Shown here: positions 21,880-33,010 of the stretch, piece by piece
How positions within the stretch are numbered: the stretch's first letter is position 1
How the letters are laid out: every line of letters starts with the position of its first letter
DNA from: Chaetoderma sp. LZ-2023a
Lineage: Eukaryota > Mollusca > Caudofoveata > Chaetodermatida > Chaetodermatidae
Reading direction: 5' to 3'
Length of the DNA: 64,000 bases
NCBI GenBank assembly: GCA_034401795.1
Contig: CM067359.1
Coordinates: 142,606,233-142,670,232, forward strand
Notes under the pieces: model-generated
The model's database searches: none
Told to the model about the DNA's origin: nothing
The model's input: the letters and a program-made list of their open reading frames with translations, nothing else
Translations under genes and position numbers: made by a program

Positions 21880-23285
21880 TGGACGCACAATTATCGATTA
21901 GGGCTGTAGCGATGGATGGACATGCAATCTGATTGGCTTAGCGATGGATGCACATCGGCGAAATTATAGATGCACATAAATTATCGATTACCACTGTTGT
22001 GATGGACGAGCAATCTGATTGGCTGAGAGATGGACGCACATTGGGGAAATTATAGACGCACATAAATTCTCGATTATCACTGTAGTGATGGACGCGCAAT
22101 CTGATTAGTTGAACGATGGACGCACATTGGTGAAATTATATATGCACATTGGTGAAACTATATACGCGCCTAAATTATCGATTAACCCTGTAGTGATGGA
22201 CGCACATTGGTGAAATTATAGACACACATACATTCTCGATTGCCATATATAGCCTAGTGATGGACGTGGAATCTTATTGGCTGAGTGATGGATGCATACT
22301 TATTAAGAAGCTGTAGTGACACTGGGATGTGTGGCTGAAGAAATAGGCACAAATTATAAACACCCACACGTGTAATTTTAGTGAGATATTGCTTATTGGA
22401 GCAATTGAGGCCTTCTTTATTAGTGGCCACAAAGTGTGAATTAATCGATACTTTGAGCCAGTGCCACTTTAATGATTAGTCACAGCACGGCAGGCTGTTA
22501 AAATATCTGATTAGGAAGACTGTTATCTAAAGCCAATTATCCCATGCACCGATATTCAACAATTGACGCCTTTTAGTGTTTTGAGAGAAGTAATGTTACC
22601 TAATGGCTGCTTTAAGCTGTCAATTCATTCAGCTAATGTTGTAGCTGGTATTACTGGCCTACGGATTGGGCTAAAACTGCAGTTCTGTCAATAATCATTA
22701 AAGTCGCATTGGTTCAAAATATTGATTTATTCAAACTTGTGGGCACTGATCAAGAAAATCTCAATTGAGCCAATAAGCAATATCCAACTAATATTACACG
22801 TAGAGTTGTTTATAATTAGTGCCTCTCGCTTCATGCACTCAATAATTGATTGCCACTCAAAGTGGAACTACTTGCGCCAATAAGCAATATCCAAGTAAAA
22901 GCCGGTTTTAATCTATGCGCCTGTATTACTACTGCCCTAATCGCTAATTGTGCGTCCATCACCCAGCCAATCAGATTGTGCATCCATCGTTACAGTGGTA
23001 ATCGAAGATTTATGCATGTCTATACTTTCATCAATGTGCGCCTATCGCTACAGGGGTAATCAATAATTTATGCGCGTCTATAATTTCACCAATGTGCGTC
23101 TATAATTTCACCAATGTGCGTCCATCACTCAGCCAATCAGATTGTGCGTCCATCACCACAGAGGCAATCTATAATTAATATGCATCTATAATTTCACCAA
23201 TGCGCATCCATCACTGCAGCCCTAATCGATAACTGTGCACCCATCGTTCATCCATTCAGATTGTGCGTCCATTACTACATGGGTA
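21880..23285. mobile_element. Foldback element FB1 with arms built of tandem repeats
   Basis: The left arm (21,880-22,310) repeats ATGGACGCACATTGGTGAAA, TTATAGACGCACATAAATT, CTCGATTACCACTGTAGTGA and GCAATCTGATTGGCTGAG. The right arm (22,920-23,285) carries the same units inverted (GTGCGTCCATCA, AGCCAATCAGATTG). The middle (22,340-22,860) contains further inverted sequence, for example ATTGCTTATTGG and CCAATAAGCAAT. This resembles the layout of Drosophila Foldback elements. No reading frame supports an encoded protein. Confidence 0.75.
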
Positions 23286-23548
23286 AATAATAATTATTTA
23301 CTACGACTTTTGTGCACTTAACCTTCCCCAATTGTGGGCAATGGTTATTATATTGCAACGTGTATAACTAGAGCATGGCGATAGAACTTAGAAAGAACTG
23401 GGAAAATGCTATAAAAAGTTATTTTGGTGCTTGAAAAAGATATATAAAATACTCCACGCGGTTATTTCTGTGCCGTCATAAAGTAAGCAATACCATCGAC
23501 GTATGGGCTGACTGGCTGATTTTAGGTCTGGTCTCATCCAGTATGAGT

Positions 23549-23550
<2 letters not shown>

Positions 23551-23579
<29 letters not shown>
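23551..23579. repeat. CT microsatellite
   Basis: About 14 CT dinucleotides. Confidence 0.9.
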
Positions 23580-23581
<2 letters not shown>

Positions 23582-23607
23582 GAAAAAGAAAATGTGCAGT
23601 AAATTGT

Positions 23608-23682
23608 TTGCGAACGGTTACCAGTAGAATGGTTGATTAGATGACCGAGTCAGCCATTTCAGTGGTGGGAGTAACCAGTTGT
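23608..23682. repeat. Short hairpin related to MITE family M
   Basis: GGTTACCAGTAGAATGG and CCATTTCAGTGGTGGGAGTAACC are inverted around GATGACCGAGTCAG. It shares the ACCAGTGGAATGACTGACTCG theme with family M. Confidence 0.5.
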
Positions 23683-24774
23683 CATCTCTTCCCTAAAGTT
23701 CCGAGATGTTGTCGGGGTAAGCGGGGTACCTCGACAACATATCCGAACGACCGAGAATATAATCGGACACCGGTATCACATGACATAAATTCGTATCACA
23801 TGGTACAAATTCTACCCGATTACTCCTGCCTCAAGCGAGTGTAAATGTGTGCGCGTGCGTAGATAGGCAAAACAGCCACGTGATACTTCCGGTCGAAGTA
23901 CTGCGACAACGAACCCGAATTCAATCTTAGTCTGCAAACGGAGACTCTATAAGTAGAAATTTAGATTTTCTTGACCGTTCTTGACCATCCAATGACTACG
24001 TTTTCTTAAACACCTGCTCTTTCTATAGATGACCAGTCCAATATAATTACAAGGTTTTTTATAACAGTTTGTAAGAACTGCATAAACAATCTGGTGATCG
24101 GTTGTATTATTTAAACTGAATAGCCAGGTGTTGCATTTCGTCTTAATAATTCTGAAATTCCTTGCATGACACACCGGCCTATAGTTTGAAGGCGTACTGG
24201 ACACCCCTGAATGGTCAAGATTTAAAGGGTGCTTTATGATAATTTTATGTAGTAATTAAAACAGGCTGTATAAACATCCACTCCCATTATCGGTTGTTAT
24301 TTAGGCTCGAGACGAAATGTTTATTCAGCCTACATTTTCTCCTGGTCAATCAACAAGTGTCCGAAATTCAGGCACGTGTCCATATCTACAAGTAAACCCA
24401 GTTATTATTGTGGGTGGGTGGAAGGAGGTTGTAATGCGAGCATTTGTTTATTTATATAGGCCGGTGAGTCTGTCACGAATATAAATCTTCACCTGTAGTA
24501 AGTAAGCTGTCAATCATATTTACAACATGCCATACAAAGAGACGTGCTCAGATACGTTACAAAATAGCTGATTGATGGCCGTTACTACAACTACGTTCAG
24601 TTATGTTATTGTCTGACTAACCAAGTATCTCCCTTGAATTAACTTAAGTTATCTGGCAATTCAGAATGAAATTTGTCAATTATCTTGTCCTGCAGTGTGT
24701 CCTTATCGGGTTGACATAGTAGCCTATATATATTCCTTAGAACAGATGGCTGAATGTGCATTGTCGTGGGCGTC
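23683..24774. other. Non-coding, nothing recognised
   Basis: No gene or repeat that I can name. The open stretches near 23,641 and 23,947-24,204 have no recognisable similarity. Confidence 0.45.
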
Positions 24775-24919
24775 AGAATGGGCGTGTTGGGATCAATTTA
24801 TATACTGTGAACCCTGACTTCTCAGAATCCCATTTTCAATACAGGGAAGCTGTTGAATATTTTGAAAATAATTTGACAGGGTGCTTTTAAAATGCTCATG
24901 ACGGAGCTAGAAACGCCAT

Positions 24920-24986
<67 letters not shown>

Positions 24987-25045
24987 GTCAGCCTGCACTT
25001 GCCATAATTAATTATGACGTAACAGATTGGATCTATCCATTACAC
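24775..25045. mobile_element. HP hairpin repeat with an internal ATT expansion
   Basis: GAAGCTGTTGAATATTTTGA, AAATAATTTGACAGGGTGCT, CGGAGCTAGAAACGCCATTC, an ATT run of about 22 units (24,920-24,987), ATTATGACGTAACAG and GGATCTATCC follow in order. The second arm is lost. Confidence 0.7.
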
Positions 25046-25382
25046 AACTGCACGGAACCAACATTGATTATGCGTGGTGGATGTCCCATGGCATCTGTAT
25101 CCTGAACGATATCACACGGAGACATCAATAATGTGAAATCGGTCACCAACTATAATGAGCACCAAAATTGTGAAACCAGCCGTGGAATGGGCGTGTCTCA
25201 TTGTGTGCGAATAGTTTATTAATCGCATTTCCGTAATGCCACGAAAATACCTATAGCAAAATGGTGACATCCTGTCAATAAAAAAAGCGATTTCACTTCT
25301 GGTAATGTATCCAATGATATTTATTAACCGCCTGACCGCCAGGATTTTGCAGACGACATTATTCCAAGGAATCTCTGGACCT

Positions 25383-25474
25383 GCTAAATATTTTGGAAAA
25401 AATAAGAATGAAAGTTGTAGGTGTCTAAGCTACCAACAACTTTCAGTCAAATTGTTTTCAAAATATTCAACAAG
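25383..25474. repeat. HP-type core hairpin, alternative inner stem
   Basis: TAAATATTTTGGAAAAAATA with GAATGAAAGTTGTAGGTG pairs with TACCAACAACTTTCAGTC and AAATTGTTTTCAAAATATTC. The flanking TCCAAGGAATCTCTGGACCT is shared with 28,280-28,303. Confidence 0.7.
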
Positions 25475-25954
25475 TCATTAGTATTTTGCTCATTGAACAT
25501 ATTGTCTAGTGGCTTACACCAGCGAGACAGTTAAAACGTCGGTATTAATACATTGGTCCCAGCTGAAGAGGATGTTTAGCTGAGGAGGAATGGTAGATGT
25601 ACAAATGTACGTCGGAATAACGGACCTAATTACCCGAATAATCGATTGGGATATAAAAATCGCTTACGACTAATTACTATTACTAAAATATAATAAAGCA
25701 TAATAATAACCAGCTGTAATTCCACCGTCATCAAGTAGTGCCTACACACGCAGTTAATGTGCGCCGGAGAGATCCAAGGAAACGACATGATCATCAAGGG
25801 AAGATCCTGGTTCATGGTTTTTGGAGCGCCGTATATAAGACGAATATTCTTGGCGTCAATAATTACGTGTATCCACGGAATGTATGCAATAAGTCTGACC
25901 GCAAATCACTAAGACATTTAACCCTTCAGATTTATATGCCTCAATTTCAAATAT

Positions 25955-26018
25955 ACAGGAAAGCTGTTGAATATGGCAGCAACAGCTCCCAGTTCAATTA
26001 TTTTCAAAATATTCACCA
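25955..26018. repeat. HP-type core hairpin fragment
   Basis: AAGCTGTTGAATATGGCAGC and AGTTCAATTATTTTCAAAAT with ATTCACC. The arms are partly lost. Confidence 0.5.
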
Positions 26019-26134
26019 TACTATTCCATACATCAGAAAGAATTTGTAATTTCTGGTACGTGAGGTAAATCGCTACAAGGTCGCTATGTGAACTCCCAGT
26101 TATTGTTATTAGTGCTACTGCTGCTACTAATAGT

Positions 26135-26192
26135 GATGTCGAGTATCGTCGTCGTCGTCGTTGTCGTCGTCGTCGTCGTCGTCGTCGTTCTC
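26135..26192. repeat. GTC/CGT triplet repeat
   Basis: About 17 near-perfect GTC units. Confidence 0.9.
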
Positions 26193-26639
26193 ACAAAAGT
26201 TGAAGGGGGGCACCACCACCCTTCGATAACCGGTACTTCAATATTGTAACATACGATTGATGCCCAGTCAAATCTGCTTTTAAAATACACTGCGCATTGT
26301 GTCGGTCTGGTAGATGTTGCTCTCTCTAAACAACGAGTTGTGGTTGTGGTTGTGGGTGCGTGCGCCCGTACGCGCGTGCGTGGTTTGAGTAAAGAAATGG
26401 TAGGCGAGGCATTCTAACGTCTAACTTCTTCACATCGCGTGTCCGAGCGTGCGGAGGTTTATGTTTCTGCGGTCATCGTAAATGTAGCCGTGACTCATAA
26501 ACGTTGGCGTGTCGAGATAGAAGAAAAAATTAAATATGTATATAATTATTCCGAGTTTATTATACTTGACAAGCAATAAACTGGACAATCCATTAGACAA
26601 TCGATAGAGCGAATGACCAGTAAGATAATTATTATCACC

Positions 26640-27230
26640 GTTTCAACCCCTACCACCTCCAACACTCACATTACCACCCGCACACCATCACCAGCACCAT
26701 CACCTCTACCACCACCACCACCTCCACCGTCCCCGTAACCACCGCACGCCATCACCTTAGTCCACCACCACCACTACCATCTCCATTACTACTATTGTAA
26801 CAGCGCCACCACCACCACCACGACCACCACCACCACCAAAACCACCACCACCACCACCACCACCACCACCACCACCACCACCACCACCACAACCACCACC
26901 ATGACCACCACCACCACAACCACCACCACCAACAACAACACACACAACAACACCACCACCGCCACCAACACACACATCACCACCACCACCACCAACATCA
27001 CCACACACAACACCACGACTTCCACCACCACCACGACCACCACCACCACCATCACCACCACCACCACCGCCGCCATCTCCACCATCACCGCACACCAGCA
27101 CCACCTCCACCACCCCCATAAACACCTCACCTCAGTCCACCACCAGTACCACTTCCATTACTACCATTTCAACAACGCCACCGCCACCACCACCACCACC
27201 ACCTCCTCCTCCACAACCACCACCATCAGC

Positions 27231-27300
<70 letters not shown>

Positions 27301-27420
27301 CACCACCACCACCACCACCACCACCAAGAACAACAACAACAACACACACACAACACCATCACCACCAACTACAACGACCACAGATCAGTAGCACGACCAC
27401 TATTGTCACGCACATTCGCT
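26640..27420. repeat. Long triplet-repeat tract (CCA, CAA/AAC)
   Basis: About 780 bp dominated by CCA with interspersed CAC/AAC and ATC. It includes an unbroken AAC run at about 27,229-27,300. Long homopolymeric open frames on both strands are by-products of the repeat, not genes. Confidence 0.9.
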
Positions 27421-28295
27421 GGCTCGCATGCACCATGAAGCGCGCACACACTCCCGGACGCGCCCCCTGACGCACGCGAACACACGCACACACGCTCCAC
27501 TACCGCCACCATTAACACAACACAGCACCATATCCACCGCAGTCTACTATGATAACCACCGTACGTCACCGCCACCAGCACCGTCAGCAGAGCCACCCTC
27601 ATCTCCGATAATTTGGTCGGTTGGTCGGTCATCTTCGAAGTAATTTTCTAAATAACTAGCCCCGGTCGTGTAATAAATAAGCTTCGCGGGTTCTTTTATG
27701 CCCGTCGCGTCTCATTCGCTTCGCGTTTGATTTGTTATGCCAAGATATAAAATTTCCTGATGATAGAATGGTATTTTATGACTGGTCAGTGTTGTCCCAA
27801 GAGAGAGTACAACCTCAGGATGTTTTATTACCCACCAGGCCTTGCGCAGTCTATCTATCGTCTGTGAGCAATCAACCAGTCAGGCGCGACGTGGTAATGC
27901 CATTGCACATGCTAGATGGACCACTCTGCCTTTTGGGTCCAAATAAGTTGGTGCTCTAGCAGGTGTCCGTTATAGACAGGGATGTGTGTATTCGCAACAT
28001 TCTTTCAATAATATTAACAATACGTACCGCTACATCTTCATTAGCGGAGCTACAAGGGAGGGTATTTTAGAAAACAGTCTAAACAGAGTTTAAGTAAATG
28101 GGTGACATATTACTACACTTGACCTCATCCGAGGTCAGTTACAATTTAGGTTCCGGTCAGCGGGAATGTTTCCACTTTGAAACAGGAAATTACAGCGATA
28201 CCACGGATTTGTGCAATAAAACATCTCAATCCATGACGTCTTAACCGTCCGACTGCTGAGTTTTTGCAGACGATACGTTCCAAGGGTTATATCTC
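27421..28295. other. Non-coding, nothing recognised
   Basis: No assignable gene. An open stretch at 27,732-27,959 could encode 75 residues with no resemblance that I know. Confidence 0.4.
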
Positions 28296-28394
28296 TGGAC
28301 CTGTTAAATATTTTGTAAACAATTCGACTGAAAGTTGCTGGTGGCTAAGCCACCAACAACTTTCAGTCATATTGTTTTTAAAATATTCAGCAAG
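28280..28394. repeat. HP-type core hairpin, alternative inner stem
   Basis: TTAAATATTTTGTAAACAAT with GACTGAAAGTTGCTGGTGGC pairs with GCCACCAACAACTTTCAGTC and ATATTGTTTTTAAAATATTC. The inner 20 bp pair almost perfectly yet differ from the main HP stem. Confidence 0.75.
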
Positions 28395-28447
28395 TCAAGA
28401 GTACAGCTTGGACTGCAATTAATATAGCACGAGGTTGTTTTCACTTT

Positions 28448-28510
28448 AAACAATTTGATTGAATGCTGTCGCTGGCTGAGGCCTTCTTTCAATCAATCTG
28501 TTTTCAAAAC
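28448..28510. repeat. Small HP-like hairpin
   Basis: AACAATTTGATTGAA and TTCAATCAATCTGTT are inverted around GCTGTCGCTGGCTGAGGCC. Confidence 0.45.
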
Positions 28511-28871
28511 CTTCCGATAGATTTCCTAATTAATAAATTATCTACATGTATTTCCAAATGCATTGCGCTTTCAAAGTGGAGAAGCGAATGTGTTCGCCCA
28601 CCATGCGTGCGATGGTTTCGCTGCATTAACTTGCATTGTAGACGTTTTTGATGTCCGATAGTTTTGATCGCCATCTATAGGACGGGGTCACACAGGGTCA
28701 CTTGCAGTAGTTCGGTTGCCGAATGATATATTCTTTGAAATTATAAACTACATAATTTGTCACATGACCACCGGAAAATAAGGTCCATTACCTGCACCGT
28801 GAGCCTTCAAGGCATGAACAAGGTGTACAGTACAACTCCGAAATAATGTTTACAAAACAAACTAAAACGTT

Positions 28872-28952
28872 TTGTTGAATATTTAGAGCATAACTGGATT
28901 GAAAGACGGACAGCAATAGCTTCTAATCCAATTATCTTCAACAGATTCAACA
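28872..28952. repeat. HP-type core hairpin, variant
   Basis: GTTGAATATTTAGAGCATAA with CTGGATTGAAAG pairs with CTTCTAATCCAATTATCTTC and ATTCAAC. Confidence 0.6.
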
Positions 28953-29227
28953 TAACATTAACTAACTAACATGTTTTTGTCTGTTTTTGGGAATATGTAC
29001 AAACTCCCACCCACCCCGGGTAACCCATCACCACCCCTACCCCCCGGGTAACCACATCAATACGAAACTTCGGTTTCCTCAATTTCAAGGCAACTGCAAC
29101 TATACAGATGTGATTCGTAGTGCAGTGCCGGATTACACCTATTTGGGGCCTACGTCTAATAATATTAGTTGTGTGTGACCCCGTTATTGGGTGGGTCAAG
29201 GATGGAATGTTACCGCTAACGCTGCTA

Positions 29228-29402
29228 CTACCTATATAGGCAGCGCCCAGTCAACTTAGTTTCAAAATATTCAACAGCTTACCTGCATAGGTTTCTGGAA
29301 ATTGATAGTCAGGGAGTTCAGAGATCGATCGATCGATCTCAACACGATCGAGGTGTGGGCGGAGCTTAGTTGGAGATGGGCGGGGCATGGCTTAAAATGG
29401 AA
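29228..29402. mobile_element. HP hairpin repeat, right half
   Basis: GCGCCCAGTCAACTTAGTTT, AAAATATTCAACAGCTTACC, GATCGATCGATCGATCTCAA, GGGCGGAGCTTAGTTG and GGGCGGGGCATGGCTTAAAA follow in order. The left half is missing. Confidence 0.75.
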
Positions 29403-29676
29403 AGGCCCATTGAGAGGACAGGCCACATACCCTGCGTTCTTGTAATGACCTCGAAATGTGATACTAGCCTAGCCGGTCAAGCCCAGTAGTTAAAACGACT
29501 GACCATCAGTTAATAGCTGCCGAACAGGATAGGTTATCAGTAGTTTAGGCGACGTGATCGGTAAACTTAATGATCGTTTGACAACGACGGACTGGTCAGC
29601 AGAGAGGTCAGATTAGGTTAACCAATTTAGCACTTTAAATACCCAGACACGTGGATTCAATTGAATTCATTACTAA

Positions 29677-29772
29677 CCTTGTTTAATATCCTGAAAATTA
29701 TTTGACAGAAAATAGTTTTTGTCATAGGCAACAATGAATTACTGTCAATTAGTTTTCAAAATATTCCACATG
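29677..29772. repeat. HP-type core hairpin, variant
   Basis: TTTAATATCCTGAAAATTAT and TTGACAGAAAATAG, with inverted ACTGTCAATTAGTTTTCAAA and ATATTCC. Confidence 0.55.
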
Positions 29773-30350
29773 ATGGTGCAATAACAACAGACGACGCGCA
29801 GAATTACCAGTTTTAAGTTTGGGCAAGAGAACCAGTTCTCTGTTCTATTGGTATGGACTTAAGCGCCTTATTATGGCACGTCACCCGCCCCTCGCTCTAT
29901 TTGACCGAATTTTTCACTTTGTGATATTTTGTTGAAAAGGCGCTAGTAGTATTTTTTCACGAAAACATGAAAGGAATTCGACAGGTTTACGATAAGCTGT
30001 CGGGCATATGGCCACTTTGAACGTTTTGACGGCTGCAAATTTAACGATTTGATTTTAATTTGAGGGTTTTCCTGCTAAATGTCCCGTTTGAAATTTGACG
30101 CTAATCATCTGTCCAGACCTCCATCCCACCCACCCTCACTCTCGCCCCACCTCTCCGCCAATGCCCTCTGCCCTCCCCCTCTGCCCCCCCCCCACAACTC
30201 ACACCTCTGCCATATCACCACTACCCCACCCACCCCGGGCCCGGTCACATCTCACTACGTCCTTCATTAACCCCCTTACCTACGCACCCCAACCGCCCCC
30301 CATCACCATCTCCCTCCTCCCCCCCCCCTCTCTCTCTGCCGGCTAGTGTG

Positions 30351-30382
<32 letters not shown>

Positions 30383-30548
30383 TGTGTGCGTGCGTGCGTG
30401 CGTGCGTGCGTGCGTGTGTGTGTGGTGCTTTTACCCCGCACTGCACTAGGGAGTGTCGCGGTGGGTCTTTATCTTACCTGGTCATATTACCCGGCCTAGT
30501 GTCTTACCTAGTTTAGAAATTTCAGGTAAGTTCTAGCGAGGTCTTTTG

Positions 30549-30611
30549 AGCGGATTTGAACCATAGACTGCAGCCTGGGAATCCTATACAATTAAATACT
30601 TTATTGATTGA
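30549..30611 (-). repeat. Second tRNA-like sequence, left TIR
   Basis: The minus strand carries GGTTCAAATCCGC, a perfect match to the box B consensus, preceded by a region corresponding to TCAATCAATAGAGTATTG in the right copy. Confidence 0.4.
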
Positions 30612-30675
30612 CCCACCGCAACACTACTCAAATCTCGCCTCTTAGTAATCTTATCTCTGAGCGTGAGTATTGCGG

Positions 30676-30720
30676 TTACTGCACTTATCAGTCTGACGTC
30701 ACTTCGAGATAATGCAGTAA
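30676..30720. promoter_or_regulatory. 45-bp imperfect palindrome with a central CRE-like TGACGTCA, left TIR
   Basis: TTACTGCACTTATC and GATAATGCAGTAA pair around AGTCTGACGTCACTTCGA. The mirror copy is at 44,005-44,048. It lies between the two divergent tRNA-like segments. It may be a binding site for a host factor or for element proteins, which is inference. Confidence 0.5.
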
Positions 30721-30768
30721 CAGCAATGAGAACACATAACTTATCAGCTATAATTGCTAATGCATACA

Positions 30769-30850
30769 TGGCGGAGGTAGTTTAGGCGTAAGATCCTTGT
30801 TTTGTGTTTATTAACAAACTTAAAATCACAGGTTCAAATCTCGCTATTAC
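30769..30850 (+). repeat. tRNA(Leu/Ser)-like sequence in the Polinton left TIR
   Basis: TGGCGGAGGTAGTTTAGGCG resembles the box A/D-arm of class II tRNAs (TGGCCGAG in the right copy). After a long variable region comes ACAGGTTCAAATCTCGC, a near-consensus box B. The acceptor ends do not pair convincingly, so it is a tRNA relic or pol III promoter rather than a functional tRNA gene. Confidence 0.5.
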
Positions 30851-31118
30851 CATTTGTGGATAACTCGGCCATTTCTGGTCCGATTTTAAAATGGTATACA
30901 GTTGTGAAATTCCCGCTTCATTCCGGTCCTAATCGGTGCCAGGAACGCCAAGAATGAAGTGATTTCTCGGTACAATATAAGCATACACTCTCTCACAATA
31001 TTGACACATAGATCTGATGCGTGCGCATGCGTGCTACGTGTTAGTAGTGACAGGGTCAACATGATACCACCTCCCTCAACTGGATTTCCATTTAGACAAA
31101 TGAGCCCCCACTGCCCTC

Positions 31119-31634
31119 TCAATCCCTGGTGGGGGGGGGGGGTGCTGAACGCCCATTTAGAGACAAGCCTCCACAGTGATATACACCACTGATCGCCATC
31201 AACCACATGGTCGGCTCTCTATTCTGTGTAGGCTCAGACAAACACGTAGTCGCATCGGAATGATGGGACCCCCCCCCCAATAGGGGCTTCCATCTACCTT
31301 GGCAACGCTCACATGGGAGGAGGCTAAAGTGATTAGCATGTGAACCATGGCAGACTCTGGCATGTTCACATGTTACGCAGAGAATCTGGTGCTGAGCAGG
31401 GGTCTCCAACAGACAACCACGGCCTACCCTCTCCACCCCATAGAAGTGGCAGACAGACTCGATCTCTTTACGTGGGTGAAAGCGGTCATAAATGTTTCTC
31501 CGCAAGGGGTTGACCCAAGGATTGTACTGGGGGTCATCTAGGAAGTGGGCCCACTTGGCATCCAATATCATGACAGTCTCAGCGCCCTGTGCCACTGCTG
31601 TAGACGCCAGCACGAGCAGTATGATGAGAATCAT
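31119..31634 (-). CDS. Polinton-encoded secreted or membrane-targeted protein, unknown
   Basis: The 171-residue frame begins MILIILLVLASTAVAQGAET, a textbook signal peptide with a likely cleavage after VAQ or AQG. The mature part is rich in cysteine and histidine in its middle (residues about 60-110: CHFYGVERVGRGC, CVTCEHARVCHGSH, CERC), suggesting disulfides or metal binding. The 3' end runs into the repeated DNA next to the left TIR, so the true C-terminus is uncertain. I do not recognise the family. A secretory signal is unusual for the core Polinton proteins. Confidence 0.45.
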   Translation of the reverse strand: MILIILLVLASTAVAQGAETVMILDAKWAHFLDDPQYNPWVNPLRRNIYDRFHPRKEIESVCHFYGVERVGRGCLLETPAQHQILCVTCEHARVCHGSHANHFSLLPCERCQGRWKPLLGGGSHHSDATTCLSEPTQNREPTMWLMAISGVYHCGGLSLNGRSAPPPPTRD

Positions 31635-31636
31635 GG

Positions 31637-32599
31637 CTATATATGAAGAGTTAAACTGAACAGAGTGAACCCCTCGAGAAATATCTGTGCCAGATCGAGC
31701 CCTGTTCCATCCGGATCGATAGTGATCTTCATTCCCTCAAGGGCAGGGGCTAGCTGCTTCATTCTGCCGCCGACTAAGAAACGTAGCTCTAGGACTATAT
31801 GAGTCGTTTGCGAGCTAGTGTGTCCGACTCGCTGAAGCAGTTTAACAGCACCCTTGACTTTGAAGACATGTGACACACCATCTACCCGTCCTGGAGGTTA
31901 ACAGCTTCTTCTGGCCCATCGAATGGACGACGCAGCAGGAGCTTTCCACCTGTAACCCCGATCCGGTGACCCACCCTCGTCAGGGAGACACCTTCACCTA
32001 TGTAGGTGAGGAAGGATGATCCCCGATTGTAGAGCTTTCGAACTGTCCCATCCTTTTTCACAACAGTGGAGAGGGGAGTAACCTCTATGTCAATGACTGC
32101 TGGAGGCCTATATAGGGGCAACCATGTTTGCCAGTCACCCCCAGGTCCAGCGCAGTACCACACTTCATTCTTCTCAAATATGAACTGCAGGTTTTTTGCC
32201 AGGGTCAATAACAGGCCATCATGGGCCATCAGCGGGGCACCACTCGAATAGGGTTTGACCAGATGAAAGCTGAGGTCGTTATTTAGGGTGTTGATGTCTA
32301 CCACCTCTGTATCCGAGAGCTCAATCAACAGCTCGAGGATGTACTTCCTGTTCGGGAAATCGTACCAAAACACAATCTTGTGGCTATCTATGTTGCGCCC
32401 CAGGCGCTCATTCATCCTTGAGGTCTGTGAGCAGCTCCACCCCATGACCACCAATGGGGTGGAGGGAGAATGCCTTTGAGCTTGCTTCGTACTGAAGGGC
32501 GAATGACTTGCCATCGCTCTCTTCTACCTTGGCGGCATCAACTGCATACATATCTGCCAGGTCAGCAAGACCAGTCGAGTGAGCAAATATGGGCTCCAT
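31637..32599 (-). pseudogene. Polinton structural-type protein region, broken
   Basis: Three minus-strand open segments (32,408-32,599, 31,882-32,514, 31,637-31,876) form one coding region by position and codon texture. Recognisable stretches include DMYAVDAAKVEESDGKSFAL, EVWYCAGPGGDWQTWLPLYR and VGGRMKQLAPALEG. It may correspond to a Polinton capsid-associated gene, but I see no motif that proves it. The region is broken. Confidence 0.4.
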
Positions 32600-32637
32600 A
32601 GCACACTATAGGAGGGGTTTAAACAAGACATATAACC

Positions 32638-32910
32638 ATGCCGATTGTCCAGCTGCTGCTCTCTGGTGGTAGGAACATAATCTCGCCCTCTCTAGAGGGG
32701 AGACGGGTGGTACAGTACCGTGTAGAATGGGTCCTCTTCGAGGTGCCCCAGCGGGGCACAACATACATACACGCCGATGTGCTACATCAACCTCCGAGCA
32801 GTGCACACAGCAGCTCACTGGTAGAAGTCGACCGGGACATGATAGAGTATCTCCCAGGTGCCAACAGCAACCTATGGAAAGCTATCAGTCCTAGCCTGTT
32901 ACACCTGTAA
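32638..32910 (+). CDS. Polinton small protein, 90 residues, unknown
   Basis: Starts MPIVQLLLSGGRNIISPSLE and ends at a stop just after WKAISPSLLHL. It contains a beta-rich central part (VVQYRVEWVLFEVPQRGTTY). It is divergently placed from the minus-strand gene at 31,637-32,599 with only about 40 bp between. The family is not recognised. Confidence 0.45.
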   Translation: MPIVQLLLSGGRNIISPSLEGRRVVQYRVEWVLFEVPQRGTTYIHADVLHQPPSSAHSSSLVEVDRDMIEYLPGANSNLWKAISPSLLHL

Positions 32911-33010
32911 ATCACCTGTTTGACAGACCCTCCATTAGCATATATGCCAGCACGGATGGGATATCGGTTGCCCATTTAGAGTTTACACTCTTATTATTCA
33001 TTGACCTGAC

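Larger units (their letters stand above)
30340..31040 (+). repeat. Polinton left terminal inverted repeat
   Basis: Inverted complement of 43,680-44,325. Starts CGGCTAGTGTG, then a GT/GCGT microsatellite (30,348-30,424) that is much longer than in the right repeat, then GTGGTGCTTTTACCCCGCAC. It contains a minus-strand tRNA-like segment (30,549-30,611), a palindrome around TGACGTCA (30,676-30,720) and a plus-strand tRNA-like segment (30,769-30,850). Confidence 0.9.

Noticed and set aside
21880-23285. Simple satellite array
   Set aside because: Units are arranged as two inverted arms around a middle segment, which fits a foldback element better than a head-to-tail satellite.
26752-27470. Long open frames of poly-Thr, poly-Val, poly-Gly or poly-Trp
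   Set aside because: They are translations of CCA/AAC triplet repeats. Openness in every frame is a by-product of repeat composition.
30079-30346. Proline-rich frames left of the Polinton
   Set aside because: A C-rich low-complexity tract with no start context or similarity.
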